Source of the DNA: Psychroflexus planctonicus
Lineage (GTDB): Bacteria > Bacteroidota > Bacteroidia > Flavobacteriales > Flavobacteriaceae
Direction: 5' to 3'
Assembly: GCF_014640195.1 (NCBI RefSeq)
Contig: NZ_BMGM01000010.1
Coordinates: 90,884-154,883, forward strand
DNA length: 64,000 nucleotides
In this document: positions 1 to 7,437 of the stretch, piece by piece
Numbering within the stretch: position 1 is the first letter of the stretch
Layout of the letters: each line of letters starts with the position of its first letter
Translations under genes and position numbers: made by a program
Notes under the pieces: generated by a model
The model's input: the letters and a program-made list of their open reading frames with translations, nothing else
The model's database searches: none
Told to the model about the DNA's origin: nothing

Positions 1-627
1 TTCCTGCTTCATGTTTTCCATAAATATATTTACCATTGGTGCAGTTTCACCAACAATACCACTATCTAATAAAAACACGGCACCTTTGCCATTTTGAGCT
101 TGTGAAGGAATTCCAGCAGGCTCAATATTTTCTTTAGAATTGATTAAAATAGGAAGGCTTAAATAGGAGTTTAACGGGTCTAAACCAGATGATTTTCCAT
201 GGAAAAAAGATTCCATTTCAGCAAAAATTCCTTTTAATGTGGTTAGTTTTTGCTTTTCAAGGTTTTCTAAAACGGTAATTTTATTGAAAGCATATTTATC
301 GTAAATAGCAGCTACTAAAGCGCCGCTACTTCCAACGCCATAACCTTGCGGAATGCTACTGTCAAAATACATGCCTTGGGCTATATCTGCGTTTAAAGCA
401 TCTAAATCAAACTGCACTAATTTGGATTGCTCTTTCTGAAGCTTTTCTAGATGAGTTGAAAAATTGGCTAATTCTTTATTAGATTGTTTTGCAACACCAC
501 TTAATTCTTCTTCGATTTTTAAAGCTCCATTGTAAAAATTGTAAGGAATAGATAGACCTTTAGAATCTTTGATAATACCATATTCGCCAAACAATAAAAT
601 TTTTGAATAAAATAATGGTCCTTTCAT
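1..627 (-). CDS. GHMP-family kinase, probable mevalonate kinase (3' end outside window)
   Basis: The first 209 codons are present, from an ATG at 627 to the window edge. The N-terminus (MKGPLFYSKILLFGEYGI) has the substrate-binding form of GHMP kinases. The glycine-rich ATP loop PQGYGVGSSGAL is visible near residues 89-100, and HGKSSGLDPL resembles the third family motif of mevalonate kinases. Flavobacteria make isoprenoids through mevalonate, so mevalonate kinase or a pathway neighbour (phosphomevalonate kinase, mevalonate diphosphate decarboxylase) is expected. The exact substrate is inferred from overall form. The C-terminal part and stop lie to the left of the window. Confidence 0.75.
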   Translation of the reverse strand, partial: MKGPLFYSKILLFGEYGIIKDSKGLSIPYNFYNGALKIEEELSGVAKQSNKELANFSTHLEKLQKEQSKLVQFDLDALNADIAQGMYFDSSIPQGYGVGSSGALVAAIYDKYAFNKITVLENLEKQKLTTLKGIFAEMESFFHGKSSGLDPLNSYLSLPILINSKENIEPAGIPSQAQNGKGAVFLLDSGIVGETAPMVNIFMENMKQE

Positions 628-768
628 AGTTAATCATTTAGTTAGTTGCTGCAAATATCTGTAATAGTTGCAATTAAACAAAACTTATTTCAAATCAAAT
701 GTAAAATGAATCCTTTTGAATAAAAACGAATTGGTTTTTGTTTAACATTTTGCTTAAATAATTAAACA

Positions 769-1770
769 CTAGAGTGCGTTTTCAAACTGATAATCACCAA
801 AAAGCTGTTCAACTTCATCAAAAGTAGCAAACACATCTGCTGGATCATCGCAGGTTACCATTTTAGTTCTAAAAGGTTTAAAATCAGGAATTCCTTTAAA
901 GTAATTGGTGTAATGTCTTCGGGTTTCAAAAACACCTAGTTTTTCGCCTTTCCAATCAATAGCCATTTGCAAATGTCTTCTAGCAACTTCTATGCGTTCT
1001 TGCATGGTGGGTGGTGGCAAGTGCTCACCGGTTTCAAAAAAATGTTTTACTTCTCTAAAAAACCAAGGATAGCCTATACTTGCACGACCAATCATGGCTC
1101 CGTCTAAACCAAATTTATCCCGCATTTCTACTGCACGTTCAGGAGTGTTTACATCTCCATTTCCAAATACCGGAATATGCATTCTAGGATTGTTTTTCAC
1201 TTCGGCTATGGGATTCCAATCGGCATTGCCTTTATACATTTGTGCGCGTGTTCTACCGTGAATAGAAATGGCTTTGCAACCTACATCTTGTAAGCGTTCT
1301 GCTACTTCTACAATTTTTATAGAATCGTGATCCCACCCCAAACGGGTTTTTACCGTAATAGGTAAGTTGGTGTGTTTCACCATGGCTTCCGTTAAAGAAA
1401 CCATTAAATCTATGTCTTTTAAAATGCCAGCGCCAGCACCTTTGGAAACCACTTTTTTAACTGGACAACCAAAATTAATATCAATGATATCTGGCTTAGT
1501 TTTCTCAACAATTTCAACTGAGCGCAACATGGAATCTAAATTTGCTCCAAAAATTTGAATCCCTACTGGACGTTCTTTTTCGTAGATATCTAATTTAATT
1601 ACACTTTTTGCCGCATCGCGAATTAACCCTTCCGAAGAAATAAACTCGGTGTACACCACATCTGCGCCTTGTTCTTTACACAAAGCACGAAATGGCGGAT
1701 CACTTACATCTTCCATGGGAGCAAGCAGTAAAGGAAAATTTCCAACGTCTATATCACCAATCTTTGCCAC
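769..1770 (-). CDS. dusB: tRNA-dihydrouridine synthase (DusB type)
   Basis: This FMN-dependent enzyme reduces uridine to dihydrouridine in the tRNA D-loop. The TIM-barrel Dus signatures are clear: APMEDVSDPPFR near the N-terminus, YTEFISSEGLI, DINFGCPVKKVVSKGAGAG with the catalytic Cys, the IHGRTRAQMY loop, NGDV and IGRASIGYPW. The open frame extends upstream to 1821, but a well-formed promoter (TTTG, 20 nt, TACTTTTG at 1785-1816) lies inside that extension. The GTG at 1770 gives the family-like start MAKIGDIDVG, about 333 aa. It is divergent from prfC. Confidence 0.93.
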   Translation of the reverse strand: MAKIGDIDVGNFPLLLAPMEDVSDPPFRALCKEQGADVVYTEFISSEGLIRDAAKSVIKLDIYEKERPVGIQIFGANLDSMLRSVEIVEKTKPDIIDINFGCPVKKVVSKGAGAGILKDIDLMVSLTEAMVKHTNLPITVKTRLGWDHDSIKIVEVAERLQDVGCKAISIHGRTRAQMYKGNADWNPIAEVKNNPRMHIPVFGNGDVNTPERAVEMRDKFGLDGAMIGRASIGYPWFFREVKHFFETGEHLPPPTMQERIEVARRHLQMAIDWKGEKLGVFETRRHYTNYFKGIPDFKPFRTKMVTCDDPADVFATFDEVEQLFGDYQFENAL

Positions 1771-1784
1771 AGTCTTTTTTTTTG

Positions 1785-1816
1785 CAAAAGTAAGCAAAAA
1801 GTGAGTGTTGCTCAAA
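1785..1816 (-). promoter_or_regulatory. Bacteroidetes-type promoter of dusB
   Basis: On the minus strand TTTG (1816-1813), 20 nt, then TACTTTTG (1792-1785) matches the Bacteroidetes -33/-7 consensus TTTG-N19-TAnnTTTG. The GTG start of dusB is 14 nt downstream, which favours it over the upstream TTG at 1821. Confidence 0.6.
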
Positions 1817-1966
1817 ATCAATTTGTTAATGTAATTTCTAAAAAAAGTAATTATGAAAAAGAAATGTACATCAGTAAAAGTAGACCTTCAAGCTACCTAA
1901 TTAAAAGCTCTACAATACAATCATTTTTTCCCATCTTAAGCTTTCCACATTTTTATTAACTTTAAC

Positions 1967-1974
1967 TACCTTTG
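1967..1974 (+). promoter_or_regulatory. TAnnTTTG -7 element of prfC
   Basis: TACCTTTG ends 5 nt before the prfC ATG. If used as a normal -7 box, transcription would begin at or almost at the start codon, so the mRNA would be nearly leaderless. No clear -33 TTTG is seen at the usual distance. Confidence 0.5.
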
Positions 1975-1979
1975 CCGCC

Positions 1980-3566
1980 ATGAAATTTAAGCAAGAAATT
2001 AACCGAAGAAGAACTTTCGGAATTGTATCTCACCCCGATGCTGGTAAAACAACCTTAACTGAAAAATTACTGCTTTTTGGCGGTGCTATTAACGAAGCTG
2101 GAGCTGTAAAGAGTAACAAAATAAAGAAAGGAGCCACGAGTGACTTTATGGAAATTGAGCGCCAACGTGGTATTTCGGTAGCTACTTCTGTACTTGGGTT
2201 TGAATACAAAAATATTAAGATAAATATTTTAGATACGCCAGGTCACAAAGATTTTGCAGAAGATACTTTTAGAACGCTTACGGCTGTAGACAGCGTAATA
2301 GTGGTTATTGATGTAGCAAAAGGTGTAGAAGAGCAAACCGAAAAACTAGTAGAAGTTTGTAGAATGCGCAAAATTCCAATGATTGTATTCATCAATAAAT
2401 TGGATCGAGAAGGAAAAGATGCATTTGAGTTACTCGATGAAATTGAGCAAAAACTTCACCTAAAAGTTACTCCTTTAAGTTTTCCTATCGGTATGGGATA
2501 CGACTTTAAAGGAATTTACAATATTTGGGAAAGCAATGTGAATTTATTTACTGGCGACCCTAAAAAAGACATTGAAGAAACCATAGAAATCAGCGACCTT
2601 GCTACTTCCCAATTGGACGAATTAATCGGAACGGATGCAGCAGAAAATTTACGAGAAGAATTAGAGTTGGCGCAAGGCGTTTATCCCGATTTCAACAAAG
2701 AAGCTTACGTAAACGGAAATTTACAACCCGTTTTTTTTGGTTCAGCCTTAAATAATTTTGGAGTCCGTGAGCTACTTGATTGCTTTGTAGAAATAGCTCC
2801 TTCGCCCCGAACCAAAGAAAGTGATGTGCGATTGGTTAAACCAGACGAAGATCAATTTACAGGCTTTGTTTTTAAAATCCATGCCAATATGGATCCCAAG
2901 CATCGAGACAGACTGGCTTTCGTAAAAGTAGTTTCTGGGAAATTTGAACGCAACAAACCTTACCTGCACGTTCGTCACGGAAAAAACCTGAAGTTTTCCA
3001 GTCCAAACGCTTTTTTTGCTGAAAAAAAACAAGTGGTCGATGAAATGTTTCCTGGAGACATTGTCGGTTTGCACGATACAGGAAACTTCAAAATTGGCGA
3101 TACCCTAACCGAAGGCGAAGAACTCAATTACCGCGGAATACCGAATTTTTCACCTGAACATTTTAGGTATATTAACAATGCCGATCCTATGAAAAGTAAG
3201 CAGTTGTACAAAGGCATCGAGCAGCTAATGGACGAAGGTGTTGCACAGTTGTTTACCTTAGAACTCAACGGCAGAAAAATCATAGGGACGGTTGGTGCGC
3301 TGCAATATGAAGTCATTCAGTATAGACTCGAACATGAATATGGCGCCAAATGTTCCTACGAAAACATCAATGTACATAAAGCTTGTTGGATTGAACCTAA
3401 AGATGCAAAAAGCGAAGAATTTGCAGATTTTAAGCGCGTTAAAGCAAAATATTTAGCCAAAGACAAGCAAGGTCAATTGGTATTTTTGGCAGATTCGTCT
3501 TTTTCTTTACAAATGACGCAATCTAAGTATCCAAATATTCATTTTCATTTCACTTCAGAATTTTAA
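1980..3566 (+). CDS. prfC: Peptide chain release factor 3
   Basis: RF3 is a translational GTPase that recycles RF1/RF2 from the ribosome after termination. The full length of 528 aa is normal. GTPase motifs are visible: G1 SHPDAGKTTLTEK (about residues 17-29), a switch region with RQRGISVATS, G3 DTPGHKDFAED and G4 NKLDREGKDA. The C-terminal RF3 domain with QLFTLELNGRKIIGTVGALQ distinguishes it from EF-G and LepA. It starts directly after a TACCTTTG element and runs divergently from dusB. A strong palindrome lies between it and the convergent cysteine synthase gene. Confidence 0.97.
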   Translation: MKFKQEINRRRTFGIVSHPDAGKTTLTEKLLLFGGAINEAGAVKSNKIKKGATSDFMEIERQRGISVATSVLGFEYKNIKINILDTPGHKDFAEDTFRTLTAVDSVIVVIDVAKGVEEQTEKLVEVCRMRKIPMIVFINKLDREGKDAFELLDEIEQKLHLKVTPLSFPIGMGYDFKGIYNIWESNVNLFTGDPKKDIEETIEISDLATSQLDELIGTDAAENLREELELAQGVYPDFNKEAYVNGNLQPVFFGSALNNFGVRELLDCFVEIAPSPRTKESDVRLVKPDEDQFTGFVFKIHANMDPKHRDRLAFVKVVSGKFERNKPYLHVRHGKNLKFSSPNAFFAEKKQVVDEMFPGDIVGLHDTGNFKIGDTLTEGEELNYRGIPNFSPEHFRYINNADPMKSKQLYKGIEQLMDEGVAQLFTLELNGRKIIGTVGALQYEVIQYRLEHEYGAKCSYENINVHKACWIEPKDAKSEEFADFKRVKAKYLAKDKQGQLVFLADSSFSLQMTQSKYPNIHFHFTSEF

Positions 3567-3629
3567 TTTGAAATAGGTTTAGAGAAGCCAAGAACCTGCT
3601 TCAACGCCAAGTTCGCAGTATCAATGAAA

Positions 3630-3662
3630 AACCCTGCAAGGGTTTGAAACCCTTGCAGGGTT
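3630..3662. repeat. Perfect 16-bp-arm palindrome (REP-like, possible bidirectional terminator)
   Basis: The left arm AACCCTGCAAGGGTTT and right arm AAACCCTTGCAGGGTT are exact reverse complements separated by one G. It sits between the convergent prfC and cysteine synthase genes, where it could stop transcription from both sides. It has no U-tract. A degenerate copy of the same sequence is at 63566-63598, so it is a dispersed element and not only a terminator. Confidence 0.85.
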
Positions 3663-3732
3663 CATATTTATTCAGCTTAGCAAGAAGCTCCAAAGTTGAA
3701 AACTTCGCACTAATTTAATGTCGATCAAAAAA

Positions 3733-4713
3733 CTATTCCAAGTATCCCATTTTCTTCATCCAGTCGTCGTTGTACATTTTTCCAACATACCTACTTCCGT
3801 GGTCGTGAAACAAAACCACCACTACATCATCTTTTTTAAAATGTTCTTTTAACTGTAGAAGACCTTTAACAGCAGCACCGGCAGAATTTCCTAAAAACAT
3901 GCCTTCTTCTTTGGCTAATTTTTGTGTATAAACGGCAGCATCTTTATCGGTTACTTTGGTGAAACCATCAATAACTTCAAATCGAACATTTAAGGGTAAA
4001 ATATCTTCGCCGATGCCTTCGGTAACGTAGGGATAGATTTCTTTTTCGTCAAAAACACCTGTTTCATGATATTTTTTAAAAACCGATCCATAGGTGTCAA
4101 TTCCCCAAACTTTCACATTCGGATTTTTCAATTTTAAGTAGCTTCCCACTCCAGAAATGGTTCCGCCAGTTCCAACACCTACTACAAAATGCGTTACTTT
4201 TCCATCGGTTTGTTCCCAAATTTCGGGTCCAGTAGTTTTAAAATGTGCTTTACAATTTGAAGGATTATCATATTGGTTTACATACCAAGAGTTCGGCGTT
4301 TCTTCAGCCAAACGTCTAGAAGTAGAGTAATAGGATTGTGGGTCGTCTGGAGAAACATCGGTTGGGCAAACATGCACTTCGCAACCAACCGCTTTAAGGA
4401 TATCCATTTTTTCCTTACTCTGTTTATCGCTTAAAACGCAAATTACTTTGTAACCTTTTACAATAGCTACTAATGCCAAGCCCATTCCAGTGTTTCCAGA
4501 AGTTCCTTCAATTATGGTTCCCCCTGGTTTGAGCCTTCCATCTGCTTCAGCATCTTCAATCATTTGCAAAGCCATTCGGTCTTTGGTAGAATTTCCTGGA
4601 TTAAAGGTTTCGTATTTAGCCAAAACCAAAGCATCAATTTCGTTTACAATAGAATTCATTTTAACCAAAGGTGTGTTGCCTATGGTTTCAATAATGTTAT
4701 TTGCGTAATTCAT
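3733..4713 (-). CDS. PLP-dependent cysteine synthase / cystathionine beta-synthase family enzyme
   Basis: Fold-type II PLP enzyme of about 326 aa. It carries ETIGNTPLVKMN, the PLP lysine in NPGNSTKDRMA, the substrate loop EGTSGNTGMGLA and the phosphate-binding glycines GVGTGGTISGVG. These are shared by O-acetylserine sulfhydrylases and cystathionine beta-synthases, so the choice between cysteine and cystathionine formation is open. There is no CBS domain. The frame stays open upstream to 4752, but TACCTTTG (4737-4744) falls in that extension, so the ATG at 4713 (MNYANNIIET) is the better start. Confidence 0.9.
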   Translation of the reverse strand: MNYANNIIETIGNTPLVKMNSIVNEIDALVLAKYETFNPGNSTKDRMALQMIEDAEADGRLKPGGTIIEGTSGNTGMGLALVAIVKGYKVICVLSDKQSKEKMDILKAVGCEVHVCPTDVSPDDPQSYYSTSRRLAEETPNSWYVNQYDNPSNCKAHFKTTGPEIWEQTDGKVTHFVVGVGTGGTISGVGSYLKLKNPNVKVWGIDTYGSVFKKYHETGVFDEKEIYPYVTEGIGEDILPLNVRFEVIDGFTKVTDKDAAVYTQKLAKEEGMFLGNSAGAAVKGLLQLKEHFKKDDVVVVLFHDHGSRYVGKMYNDDWMKKMGYLE

Positions 4714-4736
4714 TCTTTTTTCTTGCTTTTTGGGTA

Positions 4737-4744
4737 CAAAGGTA
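4737..4744 (-). promoter_or_regulatory. TAnnTTTG -7 element of the cysteine synthase-family gene
   Basis: TACCTTTG on the minus strand, 23 nt upstream of the ATG at 4713. It lies inside the longer open frame and so helps fix the start codon. A -33 TTTG at normal spacing is not obvious. Confidence 0.5.
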
Positions 4745-4795
4745 ACAAACACCTTTGTTATGTGAGAAGAGAAGTGAAAAGAAGTAGTATAGAAA

Positions 4796-4981
4796 TTATT
4801 TTTTCTTTTTTCTAAAACTGAGGTAGAAAAAAAGCATACTCAAAAGAAATAAAAAACCACTTCCCCACACCAATCCTTTTCCGAAATTTGTTATAATGCT
4901 ATAATCAGGTACATATTTGTAAAGCTGAGAAGCGGAATAAATAAATAGGATGATAGCTACAATGAAATAGATAATTCTCAT
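4796..4981 (-). CDS. Small two-helix membrane protein, unknown function
   Basis: A 61-aa frame with two hydrophobic segments (about residues 3-20 and 36-53), a short polar linker containing KYVPDYSIITNFGKG, and a basic tail FRKKKK. That is the pattern of a small inner-membrane hairpin protein. I recognise no family. It lies between the cysteine synthase gene and the Bor-like gene on the same strand, beyond the terminator at 4999-5033, so it probably has its own promoter. It may be real because both helices and the positive-inside tail are well formed. Confidence 0.5.
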   Translation of the reverse strand: MRIIYFIVAIILFIYSASQLYKYVPDYSIITNFGKGLVWGSGFLFLLSMLFFYLSFRKKKK

Positions 4982-4998
4982 AAAATAAAATTAAAAAA

Positions 4999-5033
4999 AA
5001 TACTGATTCGGATTAGAAATCTGAATCAGTATT
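4999..5033 (-). terminator. Intrinsic terminator of the Bor-like gene
   Basis: Inverted repeat AATACTGATTCGGATT / AATCTGAATCAGTATT (one mismatch, short loop), followed on the minus strand by a run of eight T. It lies 17 nt past the stop of the gene at 5051. Confidence 0.8.
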
Positions 5034-5050
5034 TATAAAAGTATACAATG

Positions 5051-5344
5051 CTATTTGGTAACTTTTGTAGTTGTTGGGTTGTAAATTCCAAAAGTCAAAC
5101 TATTGATTAATCCATCGATAAAGGAATGTGTGATGGTTACATCATAATTTTCAGCTCCACCAGCCATTTCGGTAGGATCTGATTGACTAATGTTTGCCAA
5201 ACCGTAAATTAGATAATGGTTTTTCTTTTTTACTTCAACCCCAGTTTGTGCACCGTCTCCTACACTATAAGTATAGGTATAACAAGATGTCATCACAAAA
5301 GCAAAAGCCAATAGCATACAAATTTTTGTTACTTGTCTTTTCAT
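5051..5344 (-). CDS. Bor-like lipoprotein
   Basis: A 97-aa protein with a lipoprotein signal (hydrophobic stretch LLAFAFVMTSC, lipobox Cys at about residue 21), so it should be lipidated and exported. The mature part resembles the Bor family of phage lambda: a short YSVG segment, KKNHYLIYGLANI, then GGAENYDVTITHSF, and the end FIDGLINSLTFGIYNPTTTKV. This aligns in order with the GGAEN and GLLGFITLGIYTP blocks of Bor. Bor and Iss increase serum survival in E. coli, but nothing here shows that role. Own terminator downstream. No phage genes are adjacent. Confidence 0.7.
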   Translation of the reverse strand: MKRQVTKICMLLAFAFVMTSCYTYTYSVGDGAQTGVEVKKKNHYLIYGLANISQSDPTEMAGGAENYDVTITHSFIDGLINSLTFGIYNPTTTKVTK

Positions 5345-5405
5345 AAGTTTATGTTTAAATTTTTACTAAAATAATAAAAAAATCACAAAACAAGAAAATG
5401 TGCTT

Positions 5406-5594
5406 TTAATTTTTAAGTAAAATTTTAAGTGCAAACAGAAAAACAACAAATAAAACAAAGCCAAGCAGTATTTTCAAACTGCCTTTGTACTGTTTTTTGT
5501 GTAGCTTTTTATCTCCTCTGTAACTAAAAATCATAAGTATTACAAAAGCAACAACAAAGAAACCTGCAAACCACCATTGTCCTTCAGAAAACAT
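5406..5594 (-). CDS. Small two-helix membrane protein, unknown function
   Basis: A 62-aa frame, MFSEGQWWFAGFFVV..., with two hydrophobic segments (about 8-24 and 42-59) joined by a basic loop RGDKKLHKKQYKG. It looks like a conserved flavobacterial hypothetical membrane protein, but I cannot assign a function. It is divergent from the pyrophosphohydrolase at 5628, with only 33 nt between the start codons. Confidence 0.6.
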   Translation of the reverse strand: MFSEGQWWFAGFFVVAFVILMIFSYRGDKKLHKKQYKGSLKILLGFVLFVVFLFALKILLKN

Positions 5595-5627
5595 ATATTT
5601 GATATTTAAAACAAAAGTAATTTTAAA

Positions 5628-6020
5628 ATGATAAATAAACCTTTAGATGCCGTTAAAAAATTTCATGAAACTTACGGATTAGGCGTTAGCGAAAAACCGA
5701 TTGCAAGCTTAGGTAAAGCCAAAAATTTGTTACGTTTTAACTTGATGAAAGAAGAAAATGAAGAATATCTTGCAGCTGCAAATGCGAATGACATAGTTGA
5801 AGTAGCCGATGCACTTGGAGACATGCTGTATATTTTATGTGGCACCATGATAGAACACGGCATGCAAGAAAAGATTGAAGCTATTTTTGATGAAATACAG
5901 AATAGTAACATGAGCAAATTAGGGGAAAATGGCAAACCTATTTATCGTGAAGATGGAAAGGTTTTAAAAGGTCCCAATTACTTTAAACCCAACATTAAAC
6001 AGTTTTTTAAAGAAGATTAA
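5628..6020 (+). CDS. MazG-like nucleotide pyrophosphohydrolase
   Basis: A 130-aa all-alpha NTP pyrophosphohydrolase fold. The metal-binding pattern of the family, E-x-x-E followed by E-x-x-D, is seen in KEENEEYLAAA and EVADALGDMLYI. It probably hydrolyses a nucleoside triphosphate to the monophosphate and PPi. The phosphoribosyl-ATP pyrophosphatase-like subfamily is the closest by form, but no histidine genes are near, so a housekeeping or dNTP-sanitising role is more likely. Its stop is three nt from the stop of the convergent deoxynucleoside kinase, which also acts on nucleotides. Confidence 0.8.
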   Translation: MINKPLDAVKKFHETYGLGVSEKPIASLGKAKNLLRFNLMKEENEEYLAAANANDIVEVADALGDMLYILCGTMIEHGMQEKIEAIFDEIQNSNMSKLGENGKPIYREDGKVLKGPNYFKPNIKQFFKED

Positions 6021-6023
6021 TTT

Positions 6024-6638
6024 CTAAAATAATCCGTTAATTTCTGCATCGATTTTGTTGATGATGTTTCCTAAATCTTCCGGATTGGAAACAAAATCCA
6101 TATTATCTACGTCTACTATAAGTAAATTTCCTTTGTTGTAGTCATGTATCCAGGCTTCGTAGCGTTCGTTTAGACGATTGAGGTAATCTATAGAAATTGA
6201 ATTTTCGTAATCTCTACCACGCTTTTGAATTTGGTTAACCAAATTAGGCACTGTGCTTCGCAAGTAAATTAATAAATCTGGGGCTTTGGTAACTGATTCC
6301 ATTAAATCGAAAAGCGATTTATAGTTTTTGTAATCACGGTTACTCATCAAACCCATTGCGTGTAAATTAGGAGCAAAAATATAGGCATCTTCGTAAATGG
6401 TTCGATCTTGAATAATATCTTTACCACTTTCTCGAATTTCTAAAATTTGACGAAAGCGACTGTTCAAGAAATAAATTTGAAGATTGAAAGACCAGCGAGA
6501 CATTTCGTTATAGAAATCTTCCAAATATGGGTTTTCCAGAACGTCTTCAAATTCAGGCTCCCAATTGTAATGTTTCGCTAAGAACTTTGTTAGTGTTGTT
6601 TTTCCTGCTCCAATATTACCAGCAATCGCTACGTGCAT
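6024..6638 (-). CDS. Deoxynucleoside kinase
   Basis: A 204-aa P-loop kinase that transfers phosphate to deoxynucleosides (salvage). The P-loop GNIGAGKTT is at residues 7-15. The family signature follows: FEDVLENPYLEDFY, the RFRQILEI segment, the DRTIYEDA motif (ERS-like catalytic region) and the lid arginines RGRDYENSI. Length and motifs match the dNK/dGK/dCK family. Substrate preference cannot be read from sequence. It is followed after 5 nt by the start of nothing and preceded by the secreted protein gene at 6644, whose stop is 5 nt upstream of this ATG, so the two are probably co-transcribed. Confidence 0.9.
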   Translation of the reverse strand: MHVAIAGNIGAGKTTLTKFLAKHYNWEPEFEDVLENPYLEDFYNEMSRWSFNLQIYFLNSRFRQILEIRESGKDIIQDRTIYEDAYIFAPNLHAMGLMSNRDYKNYKSLFDLMESVTKAPDLLIYLRSTVPNLVNQIQKRGRDYENSISIDYLNRLNERYEAWIHDYNKGNLLIVDVDNMDFVSNPEDLGNIINKIDAEINGLF

Positions 6639-6643
6639 ACAAT

Positions 6644-7429
6644 TTAGTTATTAGGGGTAATTTTATAGATATTAATCTTTTTTCCGTCGTAAAGATATAG
6701 TTTTTCATTGTTTAAGAGAGCTTGTTTGTAATCAATTTTAGGCATTTCTATATTGCTCAACTCTTCACTCTTATAATTAAAGTAATAACTATCTCCTTTT
6801 TTGTTGAGTAGTAAAATGTAGTTTTTGTACAACTCTAGCGCATCAAACTTAACGGCAACTTCTTTAATTAAGCTGCCATAAACATTAAATTGTTTGTAAC
6901 CATTTTCGGTTTGTAGCCAACAAAAATTAAAGTTGCTTTTTTGATTTATAATATTTTCAGAAATGGGAAGCGTTTGTAACGCTGATTTTTCTTGGTTGTA
7001 ATTAAAGATTTCTAGCTCTTGAGTATCTGCATTAAAAATCCATAAACTTTTATCGTTTGCAGTAGTACAAAAGTCTACCATTTTAAAATTAGCTATTCTA
7101 TCAAAAGCAATTCGTTTTAATTCGTTTAGGCGGTTGTCTAAAATTACAACCGTATTTGCATCTTTATAAAACACAGAAATTCGTAACGGATTGAGTAAGT
7201 CTACACTGCTTATGTCTCCTAATTGAAGTGCTTTATACTCAACTATTCTATCCTGACTTTTTCTAAAGAGTGTGTTTTTATTGATGTAGAATAGATTTTC
7301 AAATTTATCTTCCCCTACAAATCGATCTGCAATTAAACCTATTTCTTGAATTTTTTGGGTAGTATAATCCTGAGCAAAAATATTATTTGCAAAAAACAGC
7401 ATTCCACAGAAAAATAAAAATTTGTACAC
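6644..7429 (-). CDS. Secreted protein of unknown function (possible beta-propeller-like)
   Basis: A 261-aa protein with a signal peptide (MYKFLFFCGMLFFANNIFAQ, cleavage after AQ). The mature part is rich in short beta-strand-like segments with repeated aromatic and asparagine patterns (VVILDNRLNELKRIAF, SLWIFNADTQELEIFNY, LYLYDGKKINIYKI), which suggests a six- or seven-bladed repeat fold. No catalytic motif is visible. It ends 5 nt before the deoxynucleoside kinase start and begins 8 nt after the glycosylphosphotransferase stop, so it is in the middle of a minus-strand run. Confidence 0.7.
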   Translation of the reverse strand: MYKFLFFCGMLFFANNIFAQDYTTQKIQEIGLIADRFVGEDKFENLFYINKNTLFRKSQDRIVEYKALQLGDISSVDLLNPLRISVFYKDANTVVILDNRLNELKRIAFDRIANFKMVDFCTTANDKSLWIFNADTQELEIFNYNQEKSALQTLPISENIINQKSNFNFCWLQTENGYKQFNVYGSLIKEVAVKFDALELYKNYILLLNKKGDSYYFNYKSEELSNIEMPKIDYKQALLNNEKLYLYDGKKINIYKITPNN

Positions 7430-7437
7430 TTTATAGT

